DNA from: JBFWUM01 sp050247255 | GTDB taxonomy: Bacteria > Acidobacteriota > Vicinamibacteria > Vicinamibacterales > UBA2999 | DNA: 64,000 bases | Direction of reading: 5' to 3' | Assembly (NCBI GenBank): GCA_050247255.1 | Contig: JBFWUM010000006.1 | Coordinates: 1 to 64,000 of the forward strand | Shown here: piece after piece, positions 17,222-27,042 of the stretch | How positions within the stretch are numbered: the first letter of the stretch is position 1 | Layout of the letters: every line of letters starts with the position of its first letter | The notes under the pieces: model-generated | What the model was told of the DNA's origin: nothing | Databases searched by the model: none | What the model saw: the letters and a program-made list of their open reading frames with translations, nothing else | Made by a program: the position numbers and the translations under genes

Positions 17222-18019
17222 ATGGCGCACATGCTGACCCCGGCAAGCGACGGCTGCCGTATCGCCCACCAGTTCGACGGCCCGCAGGGCGCGCCGGTAC
17301 TCGTGCTATCGCATTCGCTCGGGTCGAGCATGGAGATGTGGCGGCCGCAGGTGGCGCGGCTCGCGGAGAGGCTCCGGCTGCTCCGCTTCGATACGCGCGG
17401 GCACGGCAGCTCCGACGTGCCGCCCGGCGAATACACCCTCGAGCGGCTCGCGCGCGACGTGCTCGATCTCCTCGACGCGCACGGCATTGCCCGTGCCCAC
17501 TTCTGCGGCCTCTCGCTGGGCGGGATGATCGGCCAGTGGCTTGGCGCGAACGCGCCGGATCGAATCGATCGTCTGCTCCTGGCCAACACCTCGCGCTTCA
17601 TGGGACCGCCGTCGAACTGGGAGAACCGCATCGCGCTCGTGCGACGCGATGGGGTTGCCGCGCTTGCCGACACGCTGCTCGACCGGTGGTTCACGCCGCC
17701 GTTCCGGCGCGACCACGCGGACGATGTGCAGGCGATCCGCACGACGCTGCTGGCAACGTCGCCGGACGGGTACTGCGGCTGCTGCGCCGCCATTCGCGAC
17801 ATGGATCTGCGGCCGTCGGCGGATCGGATCACCGCACCGACGCTGCTGATTACGGGCAGCGAGGATCTCTCCACGCCGCCAAGCGAAGCGAAGGCACTCG
17901 CCGGGGCCATCCCTGCCCATCCCCGCATCGTCACGCTCGCTGCCGCCCACCTGTCGAATGTTGAGCAGGCGGGTGCATTTTCAGATGCGGTCGTCGCATT
18001 TCTGGAAGAACGCCGTTAG
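17222..18019 (+). CDS. Alpha/beta hydrolase, 3-oxoadipate enol-lactonase-like
   Basis: A 265-residue protein; ATGs at 17222 and 17231 are both possible. SHSLGSSMEMW forms the oxyanion region, FDTRGHGSSD follows, and the nucleophile elbow is GLSLGGMIGQW (serine about residue 100). LITGSEDLSTPP carries the catalytic aspartate and AAHLSNVEQ the histidine. HLSNVEQ and FDTRGHG are typical of PcaD-type enol-lactonases of the beta-ketoadipate pathway. No other aromatic-degradation gene is adjacent, so the physiological substrate stays open. Confidence 0.85.
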   Translation: MAHMLTPASDGCRIAHQFDGPQGAPVLVLSHSLGSSMEMWRPQVARLAERLRLLRFDTRGHGSSDVPPGEYTLERLARDVLDLLDAHGIARAHFCGLSLGGMIGQWLGANAPDRIDRLLLANTSRFMGPPSNWENRIALVRRDGVAALADTLLDRWFTPPFRRDHADDVQAIRTTLLATSPDGYCGCCAAIRDMDLRPSADRITAPTLLITGSEDLSTPPSEAKALAGAIPAHPRIVTLAAAHLSNVEQAGAFSDAVVAFLEERR

Positions 18020-18159
18020 CGCGGGCCGCCGAGCATCTTCACCATCTGCGCCACGGAACGGCATTGCGGTTGCGTAGCTCAGACGGCATGAGCGCCAACC
18101 CGCTTCCGGCCGGGCGACGAAGCGCTCGACTGCCCCACCTTCATTGCCGAGGCCGACTG

Positions 18160-18264
18160 ATGTCGGAATGGCGCATCGGCCGCGGCTGGACAGATGCTGA
18201 GCTGTCAGCTCGTCATCGGCGCCGCAATGCTTCTGGCACGCACGACTACCCGCTGAGGAACAAC
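18160..18264 (+). pseudogene. Possible vestige of a DUF1990-type protein
   Basis: From an ATG at 18160 the frame reads MSEWRIGRGWTDAELSARH, resembling the start of DUF1990 proteins, then loses similarity after about 22 codons and runs in frame into the next small gene. It begins in a TGATG overlap with a short preceding frame (ending CPTFIAEAD). It may be a gene remnant or an alternative N-terminal extension of the 47-residue protein. The 18020-18159 stretch shows no gene. Confidence 0.3.
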
Positions 18265-18408
18265 ATGGCCGACAACCAACCGCCACCACCGTCCGACCCG
18301 CGCGACCGCGATGACGACACGCCGGACACCCCGCCGACGGAGATGCCACCGGTGCCCATCCAGGATCCGCCGCCTGACAGTGAGCCGCCGGGGCCGCTGA
18401 TTAGCTAG
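18265..18408 (+). CDS. Small proline-rich acidic protein, 47 residues
   Basis: GAGGAAC lies 5 nt before the ATG at 18265. The protein is almost wholly Pro, Asp, Glu, Thr and Ser and ends in a PVPIQDPPPDSEPPGP block of the kind found in short disordered proteins of soil bacteria. It has no signal peptide or membrane segment. The function is unknown. Its TAG stop abuts the repeat array; the bases at the stop (CTAGGGGGTAG) recur at another array boundary at 61970. Confidence 0.55.
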   Translation: MADNQPPPPSDPRDRDDDTPDTPPTEMPPVPIQDPPPDSEPPGPLIS

Positions 18409-18626
18409 GGGGTAGATGGTCGGTGGTCGGTGGTCGGTGGTCGGTGGTCGGTGGTCGTTAGTGGATGGTCGGTGGTCGATGGTCGTTAGTGGATGGTCGG
18501 TGGTCGATGGTCGGTCGTCGGTGGTCGATCGTCGGTAGTCGGTGGTTGGTGGTCGGAACCGCCAACCCAGAACCCCCGACCAACGACCACCCACCACCCA
18601 CCAACCCACCCCGAACCCCCACCATC
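18403..18626. repeat. Inverted GGTCGGTG-type array
   Basis: On the + strand about 140 bases of GGTCGGTG and variants (GGTCGATG, GTTAGTGGAT) run to 18560, followed after a short GGAACCGCCAACC centre by the C-rich complementary array (CGACCACCCACCACCCACC). The two arms can pair into a long imperfect hairpin. The left end coincides with the stop codon of the small proline-rich gene. The right arm and part of the left arm lie inside the convergent protease ORF. Confidence 0.9.
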
Positions 18627-19451
18627 TTCATCGTCCCATTGCCGCCTACGTTCTGCCCGGCGCCGACGTTGCGCGGCGAATGCCAGCAGGGCAAGCAAGA
18701 CGATGAACGACCAGGGGTCGGTGACGATCGGCAGCCAGCGCGTCCAGCGCCGGTAGCCGGCCCAGGCGCGCTCGGCGGCGGTGTCGGGCGTTTCTCCGGT
18801 TTCCAGCTCGAACGCGCGCGGAAAGGCGATGCCGGCGGCCACGCGCCCCGCAATCGCGCCGGGCACCGCCGCGCCATGGCGCTCGCGGACATCCTCCACG
18901 AGCGCGGTTGCCAGCAGGTAGGCATCCGCGTTCCCAAGCTGCGACTCGCTCGCGAAGAGCCGACGCAGGTCGTCGAGCCGCGGCTCGCTGAACGCGGCGA
19001 GCAGCAGGCGCGTGCCTCCCGTGATCCCCCAGCCGGACTCCACCGACACCGCGACCCCCTCGTGGAACCACCGCGGCAACGCGCCGCCGCCGGCCGCGAC
19101 GTTCAGCGCCAGGTGCGCAATCTCGTGGGTGACGACGGATTCGAGCGAGTCGTACGGATAACTCCCCACCCGTTCGGGAAAGATCACGATGTCCTCGCGG
19201 CCGAACGCGAGGCCCACGACCCAGGGGGGCGCTGACGCAGCGACAGGGTCGGCGTTGGGGACGAGGGAAATGCGCACCACGGGCGGCAGCGCCAACCCCG
19301 CACCGGCCAGCGCCCGATCGACCGCATCGGTATCGATGGCCCGCACGCGCGCCGCCAGCCCCTCGAGCGGCGGCTGCGCCGACACCTCGAGCTCGAGCGC
19401 GGACGCGGGCGCGGCGAGCGCGAGGCACAGGAGCACGAGGGCGGAGCGCAC
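18486..19451 (-). CDS. Peptidase-MA-like exported metalloprotease with a repeat-derived tail
   Basis: About 321 residues from a GTG at 19451 (CTGGGGAC upstream), chosen because it begins the signal peptide RSALVLLCLALAAPASA. The gluzincin motif VVTHEIAHLAL is at about residue 110, followed by PRWFHEGVAVSVE. One membrane segment lies near residues 250-270 (DPWSFIVLLALLAF), then a basic stretch. The final ~50 residues (Trp/Gly-rich, then DHQPPTTDDRPPTTDHRPP) are translated repeat array. A natural gene end was therefore probably displaced by the array. Role: periplasmic or membrane peptide hydrolysis. Confidence 0.8.
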   Translation of the reverse strand: MRSALVLLCLALAAPASALELEVSAQPPLEGLAARVRAIDTDAVDRALAGAGLALPPVVRISLVPNADPVAASAPPWVVGLAFGREDIVIFPERVGSYPYDSLESVVTHEIAHLALNVAAGGGALPRWFHEGVAVSVESGWGITGGTRLLLAAFSEPRLDDLRRLFASESQLGNADAYLLATALVEDVRERHGAAVPGAIAGRVAAGIAFPRAFELETGETPDTAAERAWAGYRRWTRWLPIVTDPWSFIVLLALLAFAAQRRRRAERRRQWDDEDGGGSGWVGGWWVVVGRGFWVGGSDHQPPTTDDRPPTTDHRPPTIH

Positions 19452-19493
19452 GTCCCCAGTATGACGTGGACGGGCGCTTGCATTTAGCCCGGC

Positions 19494-20237
19494 GTGCTCT
19501 CGTATTTCGACGTGTCGATTGGGTGGGGCGAGCTCGGCAAGCGGACGGTGAAGGACACGCAGGCCGACAACGGCCTTGGCCTTGCCGCGCAGCTCGCCTA
19601 TTACCTTTTTCCTCGCGCTCTTCCCCGCGCTGCTCTTCCTCATCGCCCTCGCCGGGACGTTCGCCAGCGCCGACCTCATCACGCGCATCGTCAACATGAT
19701 GCAGGGCGCCGTGCCGCCCGACGTGGTGGGCATCATCCGCGAGCAACTGGTGAAGATTGCCCAGGGCGAGAGCGGCGGCCTGATGACGTTCGGCATGGCG
19801 GCCACCCTGTGGAGCAGTTCCGCGGCCATGGTGGCGCTCATCGACGCCCTGAACCGCGCCTACGANNNNNNNNNNNNNNNNNNNNNNNNNNNNNNNNNNN
19901 NNNNNNNNNNNNNNNNNNNNNNNNNNNNNNNNNNNNNNNNNNNNNNNNNNNNNNNNNNNNNNNNNTCGGCCTTGGCGCGGCGTTCGAGTGGAGCTGGAAG
20001 ATCCTGGGCGGCGTGATGGTGCTGCTGCTCTGGCTCTACATGTCGGGGCTCGTGATCATCATCGGCGCCGAGATGAACGCCGAGATCGAGCACGCGTCGC
20101 CGCACGGGAAGGACGTTGGCGAGAAGGTGCCGGGCCAGCGCAAGGTCATTGGCGCGCGGGCCGCGCGCGAGTATCGCGACAAGCGGGAGCAGCGCGACCG
20201 CGATCGATCAGCGCGTTGTTCGGCCGCTTCACGCTGA
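19494..20237 (+). pseudogene. yihY: YihY/BrkB family inner-membrane protein, frameshifted and gapped
   Basis: A GTG start at 19494 gives an N-terminus ending in GLGLAAQLAYY, but the continuing FFLALFPALLFLIALAGTFA lies in the next frame. One extra base near 19602 (tacctttttcc) explains it. The central part is lost in the N run; after it come a TM segment (ILGGVMVLLLWLYMSGLVIII) and GAEMNAEIEH, typical of YihY family C-termini. The family has six membrane helices and unknown or transport-like function (formerly thought to be RNase BN). The shift may be a sequencing error or a real inactivating mutation. Confidence 0.75.
19866..19965. other. Assembly gap of 100 Ns
   Basis: Exactly 100 Ns inside the YihY-family gene. 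Because the true length is unknown, the reading frame cannot be carried across it. Confidence 0.99.
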
Positions 20238-20242
20238 TGAGG

Positions 20243-20262
20243 GGGCCGGCTTCAGCCGGCCC
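20243..20262. repeat. REP-like palindrome GGGCCGGC-TTCA-GCCGGCCC
   Basis: A perfect 8-bp stem with a TTCA centre between two convergent genes, 16 nt before the stop of the next. Related palindromes with a TGAA/TTCA centre lie at 22886 (CCGGCACTGAAGTGCCGG) and near 49518. They may act as terminators or as REP-type repeats. Confidence 0.6.
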
Positions 20263-20277
20263 GATCACCCAGACCCT

Positions 20278-20841
20278 CTACGGCCGGCGGCGGACGCCGG
20301 TGCGGTTGCTGTTGCGCCGCCGGTCGTCTCGGTCGGCGAAGTCGCGGTAGCCCTGGGCGTAGCCGCGCTCGAAGCCCTCACGGTAGATGTCGCGATAGGC
20401 ATCGCGCGACCCGTAGTCGTTGTCGTAGCCGCGCGTCCCCGAGCGATACCAGCTGTGCCGCACCGGGTCGTAGCGGTCATCGTCGCGCGCGTCCTCGCGC
20501 CCCTTCTCGTAACCGTCGCGATACCCGTTGTCGAGCGCGAACTGGCGCAGGCCGATGACGCGGCGGTTGTCGTTGCGCCCCCAGCGGTCGTCGTTACGAT
20601 CGTTGCGGCGGCCGACCGGCGCGCCGTAGATGACGCGGGCGCGGCGGTCGCGCGAGGCGATGCGTTCCGCCTGATCGCAGTTCATCGCCCCCGGCTGGCG
20701 TCCCGGCGGCGTCCCTTCGTACCAGACGCGGCAGAGCCCGGGCGGCGGCAGCTGCCCCGGCGGCACACCCTGGCCGCCCCACTGCGCGGCCGCGGGCGCG
20801 GCGAAAAGACCGATGAAGAAGAGCGTGGCGAGGGTTCGCAT
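20278..20841 (-). CDS. Exported hypothetical protein rich in Arg, Asp and Tyr
   Basis: A 187-residue protein with a signal peptide (TLATLFFIGLFAAPAAAQ) and a mature start WGGQGVPPGQLPPPGLCRVW. CRVW, PGRQPG and a later cysteine recall the RcnB/DUF-type periplasmic proteins often annotated in Acidobacteriota. The C-terminal half has repeated GY[RD]DGYEKGREDARD and FERGYAQGYRDFADRD units, each a YxxGY motif with acidic and basic residues, suggesting a helical, charged surface. Function is unknown. Confidence 0.75.
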   Translation of the reverse strand: MRTLATLFFIGLFAAPAAAQWGGQGVPPGQLPPPGLCRVWYEGTPPGRQPGAMNCDQAERIASRDRRARVIYGAPVGRRNDRNDDRWGRNDNRRVIGLRQFALDNGYRDGYEKGREDARDDDRYDPVRHSWYRSGTRGYDNDYGSRDAYRDIYREGFERGYAQGYRDFADRDDRRRNSNRTGVRRRP

Positions 20842-20946
20842 CCTGTTCCTCCGCTCGAGGTGAGCGGCAAGAACGGGACCACGCGAAATTCCTCGACATT
20901 TCGAGGATTCGCGCCCCCGGGTGTCATCGGCGCAGGACAGTGACGC

Positions 20947-21171
20947 CTACACGCGGCGACGGTCGGGGATGAGCAGCAGGGCGATGCCGCCGACCAGGGC
21001 AATGGCGCCCAGCACGGGCGGCATGGCGATCCCTTCGGTCTCCTCGGTCTGGATCTCCAGCGGCCCGGCATCGACCACGGTGTCGCGATCCGTCCAGAAC
21101 ACGCCGCCCCAGACCAGCGCGACGATGCCGATGACGATAAGGACGAGCCCGGCGATACGGCGTCCGCTCAT
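20947..21171 (-). CDS. Small two-helix membrane protein (DUF3185-like)
   Basis: A 74-residue protein with GGAGGAAAA directly before the ATG at 21171. Helices lie at residues 5-24 (IAGLVLIVIGIVALVWGGVF) and 49-68 (VLGAIALVGGIALLLIPD), joined by an acidic loop (GPLEIQTEETEG), ending in a basic RRRV. Layout and the IQTEET loop fit small DUF3185-type membrane proteins of unknown function. An array element begins 47 nt upstream of its start. Confidence 0.7.
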   Translation of the reverse strand: MSGRRIAGLVLIVIGIVALVWGGVFWTDRDTVVDAGPLEIQTEETEGIAMPPVLGAIALVGGIALLLIPDRRRV

Positions 21172-21217
21172 GTGTTTTCCTCCGGGGCAGGAGACGTGCA
21201 AACGGGACGCCTAAACA

Positions 21218-21292
21218 GATCACAGGAGAAAGGAGAAAGGAGACGTACAAAAAGTACTTTCGGAACTCCTTCCTCCTTTCTCCTGTGAGATC
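21218..21292. repeat. Inverted GGAGAAA-type array
   Basis: GATCACAGGAGAAAGGAGAA on the left is complemented by CTCCTTCCTCCTTTCTCCTG on the right across a ~30-base centre containing AAAAAGTACTTT. The right end abuts the TAG stop of the next leftward gene. The same design recurs at 38652 and 40122, and as a right half at 37275. Confidence 0.9.
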
Positions 21293-21819
21293 TACGTGAT
21301 CTTGATCCCCAGCGTGACGGTGAATGCCCCTCGACGGGTATGCACCTGGAGGTCGGTGAGGTAGTTCAGCAGGTCGGCGAAGCCTCTGGAGGCGGCGACC
21401 TCGCGGATGTTGATGAACGCCTGCTCCCCTTCGACGCGGATACCGGGCGGGAGCTTGCCGAGATAGGTCGCGATGTTCCCCGCGAACATGGCCAGCGGGC
21501 CGAGCGATGGCAGGGACCATCGCAGCACCAGCGTGGGATCCGATGCGGTGGCCTGGCGCTCGATCGACGCGTGCAGCTTGACCACCGGCATGATGCGGAG
21601 CTTCGGGATGGTCAGCTCGGCGTCGAGCGCATCCCCATCGAGGGGGTGGACGACGACGTTGGAGATGGGTCCGCCGGCGGCGGCGAGGCGTTCGGCGAGC
21701 AGGCGATTGGCGAGCGCTTCGGGGATCGGAATCTCGGCGCGGGCGGTGCCGCTGGCCAGCTCCGTGAGATCGAAGCCGGCGGCGGCGCGAAAGCGAGCGA
21801 GGACTTCCGTGGCGGTCAA
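21292..21819 (-). CDS. Hypothetical protein translated from an overlapping TTG
   Basis: A 175-residue protein of unknown function. No ATG gives a sensible length; a TTG at 21819 overlaps the TGA of the upstream gene (TTGA) and precedes ATEVLARFRAAAGFDL, which looks like a true helical N-terminus. The rest alternates beta-like stretches (NVVVHPLDGDALDAELTIP; RIMPVVKLHASIERQA) and ends GAFTVTLGIKIT. It has no signal peptide of its own. It is likely an operon partner of the exported protein upstream. Confidence 0.65.
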   Translation of the reverse strand: MTATEVLARFRAAAGFDLTELASGTARAEIPIPEALANRLLAERLAAAGGPISNVVVHPLDGDALDAELTIPKLRIMPVVKLHASIERQATASDPTLVLRWSLPSLGPLAMFAGNIATYLGKLPPGIRVEGEQAFINIREVAASRGFADLLNYLTDLQVHTRRGAFTVTLGIKIT

Positions 21820-22847
21820 CGCTGGCGGAAGCCGGCCGGCAGCTGCACGTCGGCATCCACCGGCGTGGTGGTCACCTTCAGCAGCTCGTTGTTCATCGTC
21901 ATGAACGTCGCGCGGCCGGGGGTGGCGTTGGCCGGCTGATCGTTGTTGTTGCCGCCGCCGGCGATGCGCCGTCCGAGACGGCCGCCGAGCGCGCCGGCCA
22001 GGCCGCCGATGCTGCGCGGCGCCTCGCGCGGCTGCTCCGCTGCCTGTGCGCCCTGCTGTGCCGCCTGCTCGGCGCTGGCCACGGCGTCGATCGTCACAGT
22101 GGTCTGCACCGGCGTGCCGTCCATGTTGACGCTCTCGGCCTGCATGCGGCGCATGGCGTCGGCCATCATCGGATACATGGCCATGGCGGCCGCCATCTGC
22201 TGCGCGTTCATCATCACCGGCAGCGCCAGCTTTTCGGCGTAGCGCCGCTCGAAGTCGGCCACCTCGTTCATCGCCGCGATCTTCGGCGCCAGCCACGAGT
22301 TGCTGGTGATGACCACGCCGCCGCCCTGCTCGAGCGTCTTCCCCTTCTCGCGGGCGGTGATGGTCATGACGATTTCGCGCGCATCGAAGCCGTTGATCGA
22401 CTTGCGCTCGCCGCTTTCCTTCAGGTCGAAGTCGATCTCGACCTCACGCTGCGGCTCGCCGCTCGCCTGCGGCGCGGGTTCGGCGCCGCCGCCCTGCGGT
22501 GCCTGCTCCGCGGCCCGCTTGCGGGCGGCCTCGAACTCGGCGCGAATCTGGTCGAACGTCTTGACGGTATAGCTGCGGTCGCGGAAGTTGACGTCGTAGA
22601 CCTTCTCCTCGGCCAGATCGACGATCTGCCCGGTGTCGTCGGTGCGCGACAGCTTGCGATCGCCTTTCACGGCAACGGTGGTCACGACCCCTTCGCGCGC
22701 GGCGCGGCCGCCGAACATGTTGATCATCCGGCCGAGACCGCCGCTGAACGTCACGCGCGCGCGTTCCTCGGTCTTGACGTCGGCATGCAGCACGGCACCG
22801 CCGGCGCCCAGGGCGCCAGCCATCACGATCGCAGTCAATTGACGCAT
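21816..22847 (-). CDS. Exported hypothetical protein, 343 residues
   Basis: GAGGAG precedes the ATG at 22847. The signal peptide is LTAIVMAGALGAGGAVLHA. The mature protein has a conserved-looking opening with KTEERARVTFSGGLGRMINMFGG, then DVNFRDRSYTVKTFDQIR, a disordered Ala/Gln/Pro stretch, and a domain with GFDAREIVMTITAREKG and SNSWLAPKIAAMNEVADFE. This looks like a periplasmic lipid- or ligand-binding fold (LolA-like is possible). The C-terminal third contains methionine-rich MAAAMAMYPMMADAMRRM and a glycine-rich low-complexity part. Coupled by overlap to the next gene. Function is unknown. Confidence 0.7.
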   Translation of the reverse strand: MRQLTAIVMAGALGAGGAVLHADVKTEERARVTFSGGLGRMINMFGGRAAREGVVTTVAVKGDRKLSRTDDTGQIVDLAEEKVYDVNFRDRSYTVKTFDQIRAEFEAARKRAAEQAPQGGGAEPAPQASGEPQREVEIDFDLKESGERKSINGFDAREIVMTITAREKGKTLEQGGGVVITSNSWLAPKIAAMNEVADFERRYAEKLALPVMMNAQQMAAAMAMYPMMADAMRRMQAESVNMDGTPVQTTVTIDAVASAEQAAQQGAQAAEQPREAPRSIGGLAGALGGRLGRRIAGGGNNNDQPANATPGRATFMTMNNELLKVTTTPVDADVQLPAGFRQR

Positions 22848-22885
22848 GGGAGCACTCCTCGTAGACGGGAGGATTGTACGTCGGG

Positions 22886-22903
22886 CCGGCACTGAAGTGC
22901 CGG
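22886..22903. repeat. REP-like palindrome CCGGCACTGAAGTGCCGG
   Basis: A perfect palindrome apart from the two-base centre, in the divergent region between an exported-protein gene and the DEAD-box helicase gene. Related to the palindromes at 20243 and near 49518 in having a TGAA-type centre and GCCGG stems. Confidence 0.55.
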
Positions 22904-22955
22904 GCTCCGTTCCGGCTCCGTACGGATGAGCTCCGTATTGCGCCACAATGGCAGG

Positions 22956-24647
<1,692 letters not shown>

Positions 24648-24652
24648 TCGCG

Positions 24653-26440
24653 ATGGCGCTGCGGATCGAAGACTACGGGCTGATCGGCGACACGCACACG
24701 GCGGCGCTGGTGGGACGCGACGGGTCGATCGACTGGCTCTGCCTGCCGGCGTTCGACTCGGGCGCCTGTTTTGCCGCGCTGCTCGGCGAACCGAAGCATG
24801 GACGATGGCTGCTGGCACCGGCGGGTGAGCTCCGCGCCGCGCGCCGGCGCTATCGGCCACACACACTGATCCTCGAAACCGAGTTCGACACCGCGGACGG
24901 CACGGTCCGCCTGATCGACTTCATGCCGCCGCGTGACGGCGCACTCGACCTCATCCGCATCGTCGAAGGGGTGTCCGGCGACGTGCCGATGCAGATGGAG
25001 CTCGTCATGCGCTTCGACTACGGCTGGGTGGTGCCATGGATGCGGCGCATCGACGGCCACCTGAAGGCGATTGCCGGCCCCGACGCGCTGGCGATCTACA
25101 CGCCGATCGAGACCTACGGACGCGATCTGACGACGCGCGCGGAGTTCCGGGTGAAGGCGGGCGAGCGTGTGCCGTTCACGCTGGTGTGGCACCCCTCGCA
25201 CGAACCATCGCCGCGGCCGCCGGATCCCGAAGAGGCGCTGGCCGACACCGAGCACTGGTGGCAGTCGTGGTGCGACCACTGCCAGTACGAAGGGCCGTGG
25301 CGCGAGCAGGTCCTGCGATCGCTCATCACGCTCAAGGCGCTCACCTACGCGCCGACCGGCGGCATTGTCGCGGCGCCGACGACGTCGCTGCCGGAAAAGC
25401 TCGGCGGCGTCCGCAACTGGGACTACCGCTACTGCTGGCTGCGCGACGCCACGTTCACGCTGTACGCGATGATGATCGGCGGCTACCTGCAGGAAGCCGC
25501 CACCTGGCGCGCGTGGCTGCTGCGCACGGTCGCCGGCGAGCCCTCGTCGTTGAAGATCATGTACGGGATGCGCGGCGAGCGCCGGCTCACCGAGATGGAA
25601 CTGCCGTGGCTGCCCGGCTACGAATCGTCGCGGCCGGTGCGCGTCGGCAACCAGGCGGCCGATCAGCGGCAGCTCGATGTCTATGGCGAGGTGATCGACG
25701 CGCTGCACCATGCGCGGCGGCTCGGCCTCGAAACGGATGCGGATGCGTGGCGCCTCGAGCAGGCGCTGCTCGAATACCTGGAGCAGATCTGGCGGGAGCC
25801 TGACGAAGGCATCTGGGAAGTACGCGGCCCGCGGCGGCAGTTCACCCATTCGAAGGTGATGGCCTGGGTGGCGTTCGATCGGGCGGTCAAGGCGGTCGAG
25901 AAGCACCGGCTCGAGGGGCCGGTCGACCGCTGGCGTCAGCTGCGCGACCAGGTGCACGCCGACGTCTGCCACCACGGCTACAACAGCGGGCGCAACACCT
26001 TCACCCAGTACTACGGATCAACGGAACTGGATGCCAGCCTGCTGATGATTCCGCTGGTCGGCTTCCTGCCGGCGACCGACGAACGCATGGTCGGCACCGT
26101 GCGCGCCATCGAGCAGGATCTGATGGCCGACGGCTTCGTCCACCGCTACCGCACGCGCGAGCACGTCGACGGGCTGCCGCCCGGCGAGGGCGCGTTCCTC
26201 GCCTGCACGTTCTGGCTGGCGGACAATTACGCGCTCCAGGGGCGCGTAGACGAGGCGCAGGCGATCTTCGAGCGCCTGCTGTCGAAGTGCAACGACCTCG
26301 GGCTGCTTGCCGAAGAGTACGACGAGGCGGGCGGGCGCATGCTGGGCAACTACCCGCAGGCGTTCTCCCACGTCATGCTGATCAACACCGCCCGCAACCT
26401 CACCGAGCGTCACGGCCCCGCCGAGGACCGTAAGAAGTAG
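24653..26440 (+). CDS. Glycoside hydrolase family 15 glucoamylase/trehalase-like
   Basis: A 595-residue protein, normal for bacterial GH15. The N-terminal beta domain begins IEDYGLIGDTHTAALVGRDG and SIDWLCLPAFDSGACFAALL. The (alpha/alpha)6 barrel has GGVRNWDYRYCWLRDATFTL, then EGIWEVRGPRRQFTHSKVMA with the likely general acid Glu, and LLAEEYDEAGGRMLGNYPQAFSH with the likely general base. No signal peptide, so cytoplasmic. Relatives hydrolyse alpha-glucosides, including trehalose in some actinobacteria. It follows the helicase gene by 5 nt, probably in one transcript by chance. Confidence 0.93.
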   Translation: MALRIEDYGLIGDTHTAALVGRDGSIDWLCLPAFDSGACFAALLGEPKHGRWLLAPAGELRAARRRYRPHTLILETEFDTADGTVRLIDFMPPRDGALDLIRIVEGVSGDVPMQMELVMRFDYGWVVPWMRRIDGHLKAIAGPDALAIYTPIETYGRDLTTRAEFRVKAGERVPFTLVWHPSHEPSPRPPDPEEALADTEHWWQSWCDHCQYEGPWREQVLRSLITLKALTYAPTGGIVAAPTTSLPEKLGGVRNWDYRYCWLRDATFTLYAMMIGGYLQEAATWRAWLLRTVAGEPSSLKIMYGMRGERRLTEMELPWLPGYESSRPVRVGNQAADQRQLDVYGEVIDALHHARRLGLETDADAWRLEQALLEYLEQIWREPDEGIWEVRGPRRQFTHSKVMAWVAFDRAVKAVEKHRLEGPVDRWRQLRDQVHADVCHHGYNSGRNTFTQYYGSTELDASLLMIPLVGFLPATDERMVGTVRAIEQDLMADGFVHRYRTREHVDGLPPGEGAFLACTFWLADNYALQGRVDEAQAIFERLLSKCNDLGLLAEEYDEAGGRMLGNYPQAFSHVMLINTARNLTERHGPAEDRKK

Positions 26441-26444
26441 CAAA

Positions 26445-26477
26445 ACGCCTGACGTCACGACCTTGCCCCAGCGAGTC
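26445..26477 (+). repeat. Solo right end of the 165-bp repeat
   Basis: ACGCCTGACGTCACGACC followed by CCAGCGAGTC matches the right arm of the 165-bp element with several changes, with no left arm nearby. It starts 5 nt after the GH15 stop. It looks like a truncated copy. The stretch 26441-27042 holds no supported gene, only this, the hairpin element and copy 4. Confidence 0.55.
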
Positions 26478-26522
26478 AAGGGCCGCTGGCGATTGCTGAG
26501 GCTCGCGATGCAGGCGCCGCCA

Positions 26523-26614
26523 CCGGGATGTCGCTCCGCAAAACCCGGACTCCGTAGCGCCCTGCGGGCGCGGCGGGTCGGTGTACAAACAGGGTTTTGC
26601 TCCGGACATCCCGG
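26523..26614. repeat. ~92-bp hairpin element with GCAAAACCC arms
   Basis: CCGGGATGTCGCTCCGCAAA on the left is complemented by GGGTTTTGCTCCGGACATCC on the right, giving arms of about 22 bp with a mismatch zone. The centre includes GCGCCCTGCGGGCGC, a second perfect hairpin, and GGTGTACAAACAG. It resembles intergenic REP/BIME-type repeats. One copy is seen in the window. Confidence 0.65.
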
Positions 26615-26646
26615 CGTCGGCACCGCGGCTCGCCCTTGATCACGCG

Positions 26647-26808
26647 GACTCGCCGACGGTCGTGGCGTCAGGTGTTTCGCGGAGGAGCCGGTCTCGGTCG
26701 CCAGAGAACCGTCATCACGCCGGGGGCACGGGCGGCCCGTCTCCCTGCGGGCATGCCGAGCCGGCGAGCGGAGCGAAATACCTGGCGTCGCGACCTCACA
26801 CCCGAGTC
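26647..26808 (+). repeat. 165-bp repeat with inverted ends, copy 4
   Basis: Bounded by GACTCGC and CCGAGTC, with GGCGTCAGGTGTTTCGCGGA near the left and GCGAAATACCTGGCGTCGCG near the right. The middle differs from the other copies more than the arms do. It lies in a gene-free stretch. Confidence 0.85.
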
Positions 26809-27042
26809 CGCACAACGATGGCTCGGGTGTACAAGGAAAAGGCCGGCTGCCCATGGGGCGAACCGGCCTCATCCGTCCTGCGATGGAAACAGTCTAGCGA
26901 CTGCCTCCGGTGCTATTTGCCATTCATGCACCTCCCGGCCGCGACCGTTTCGTGGTGGCGCGCACCCGCGCGCGCCGTGGTCGCTAGAAGCCTTTGTTTG
27001 GGCGCCGCTCCAAGGCGGCGGTGCATCCACGATAACACGCGG

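Noticed and set aside
18060..18135. tRNA-like stretch (TAGCTCAGACGGCATGAGC)
   Set aside because: Only a D-arm-like stem is present; no matching acceptor stem, anticodon loop or T-arm could be folded.
18403..18626. CRISPR array
   Set aside because: Units are 7-9 nt, contiguous and without spacers, and the second arm is inverted; no cas genes are seen.
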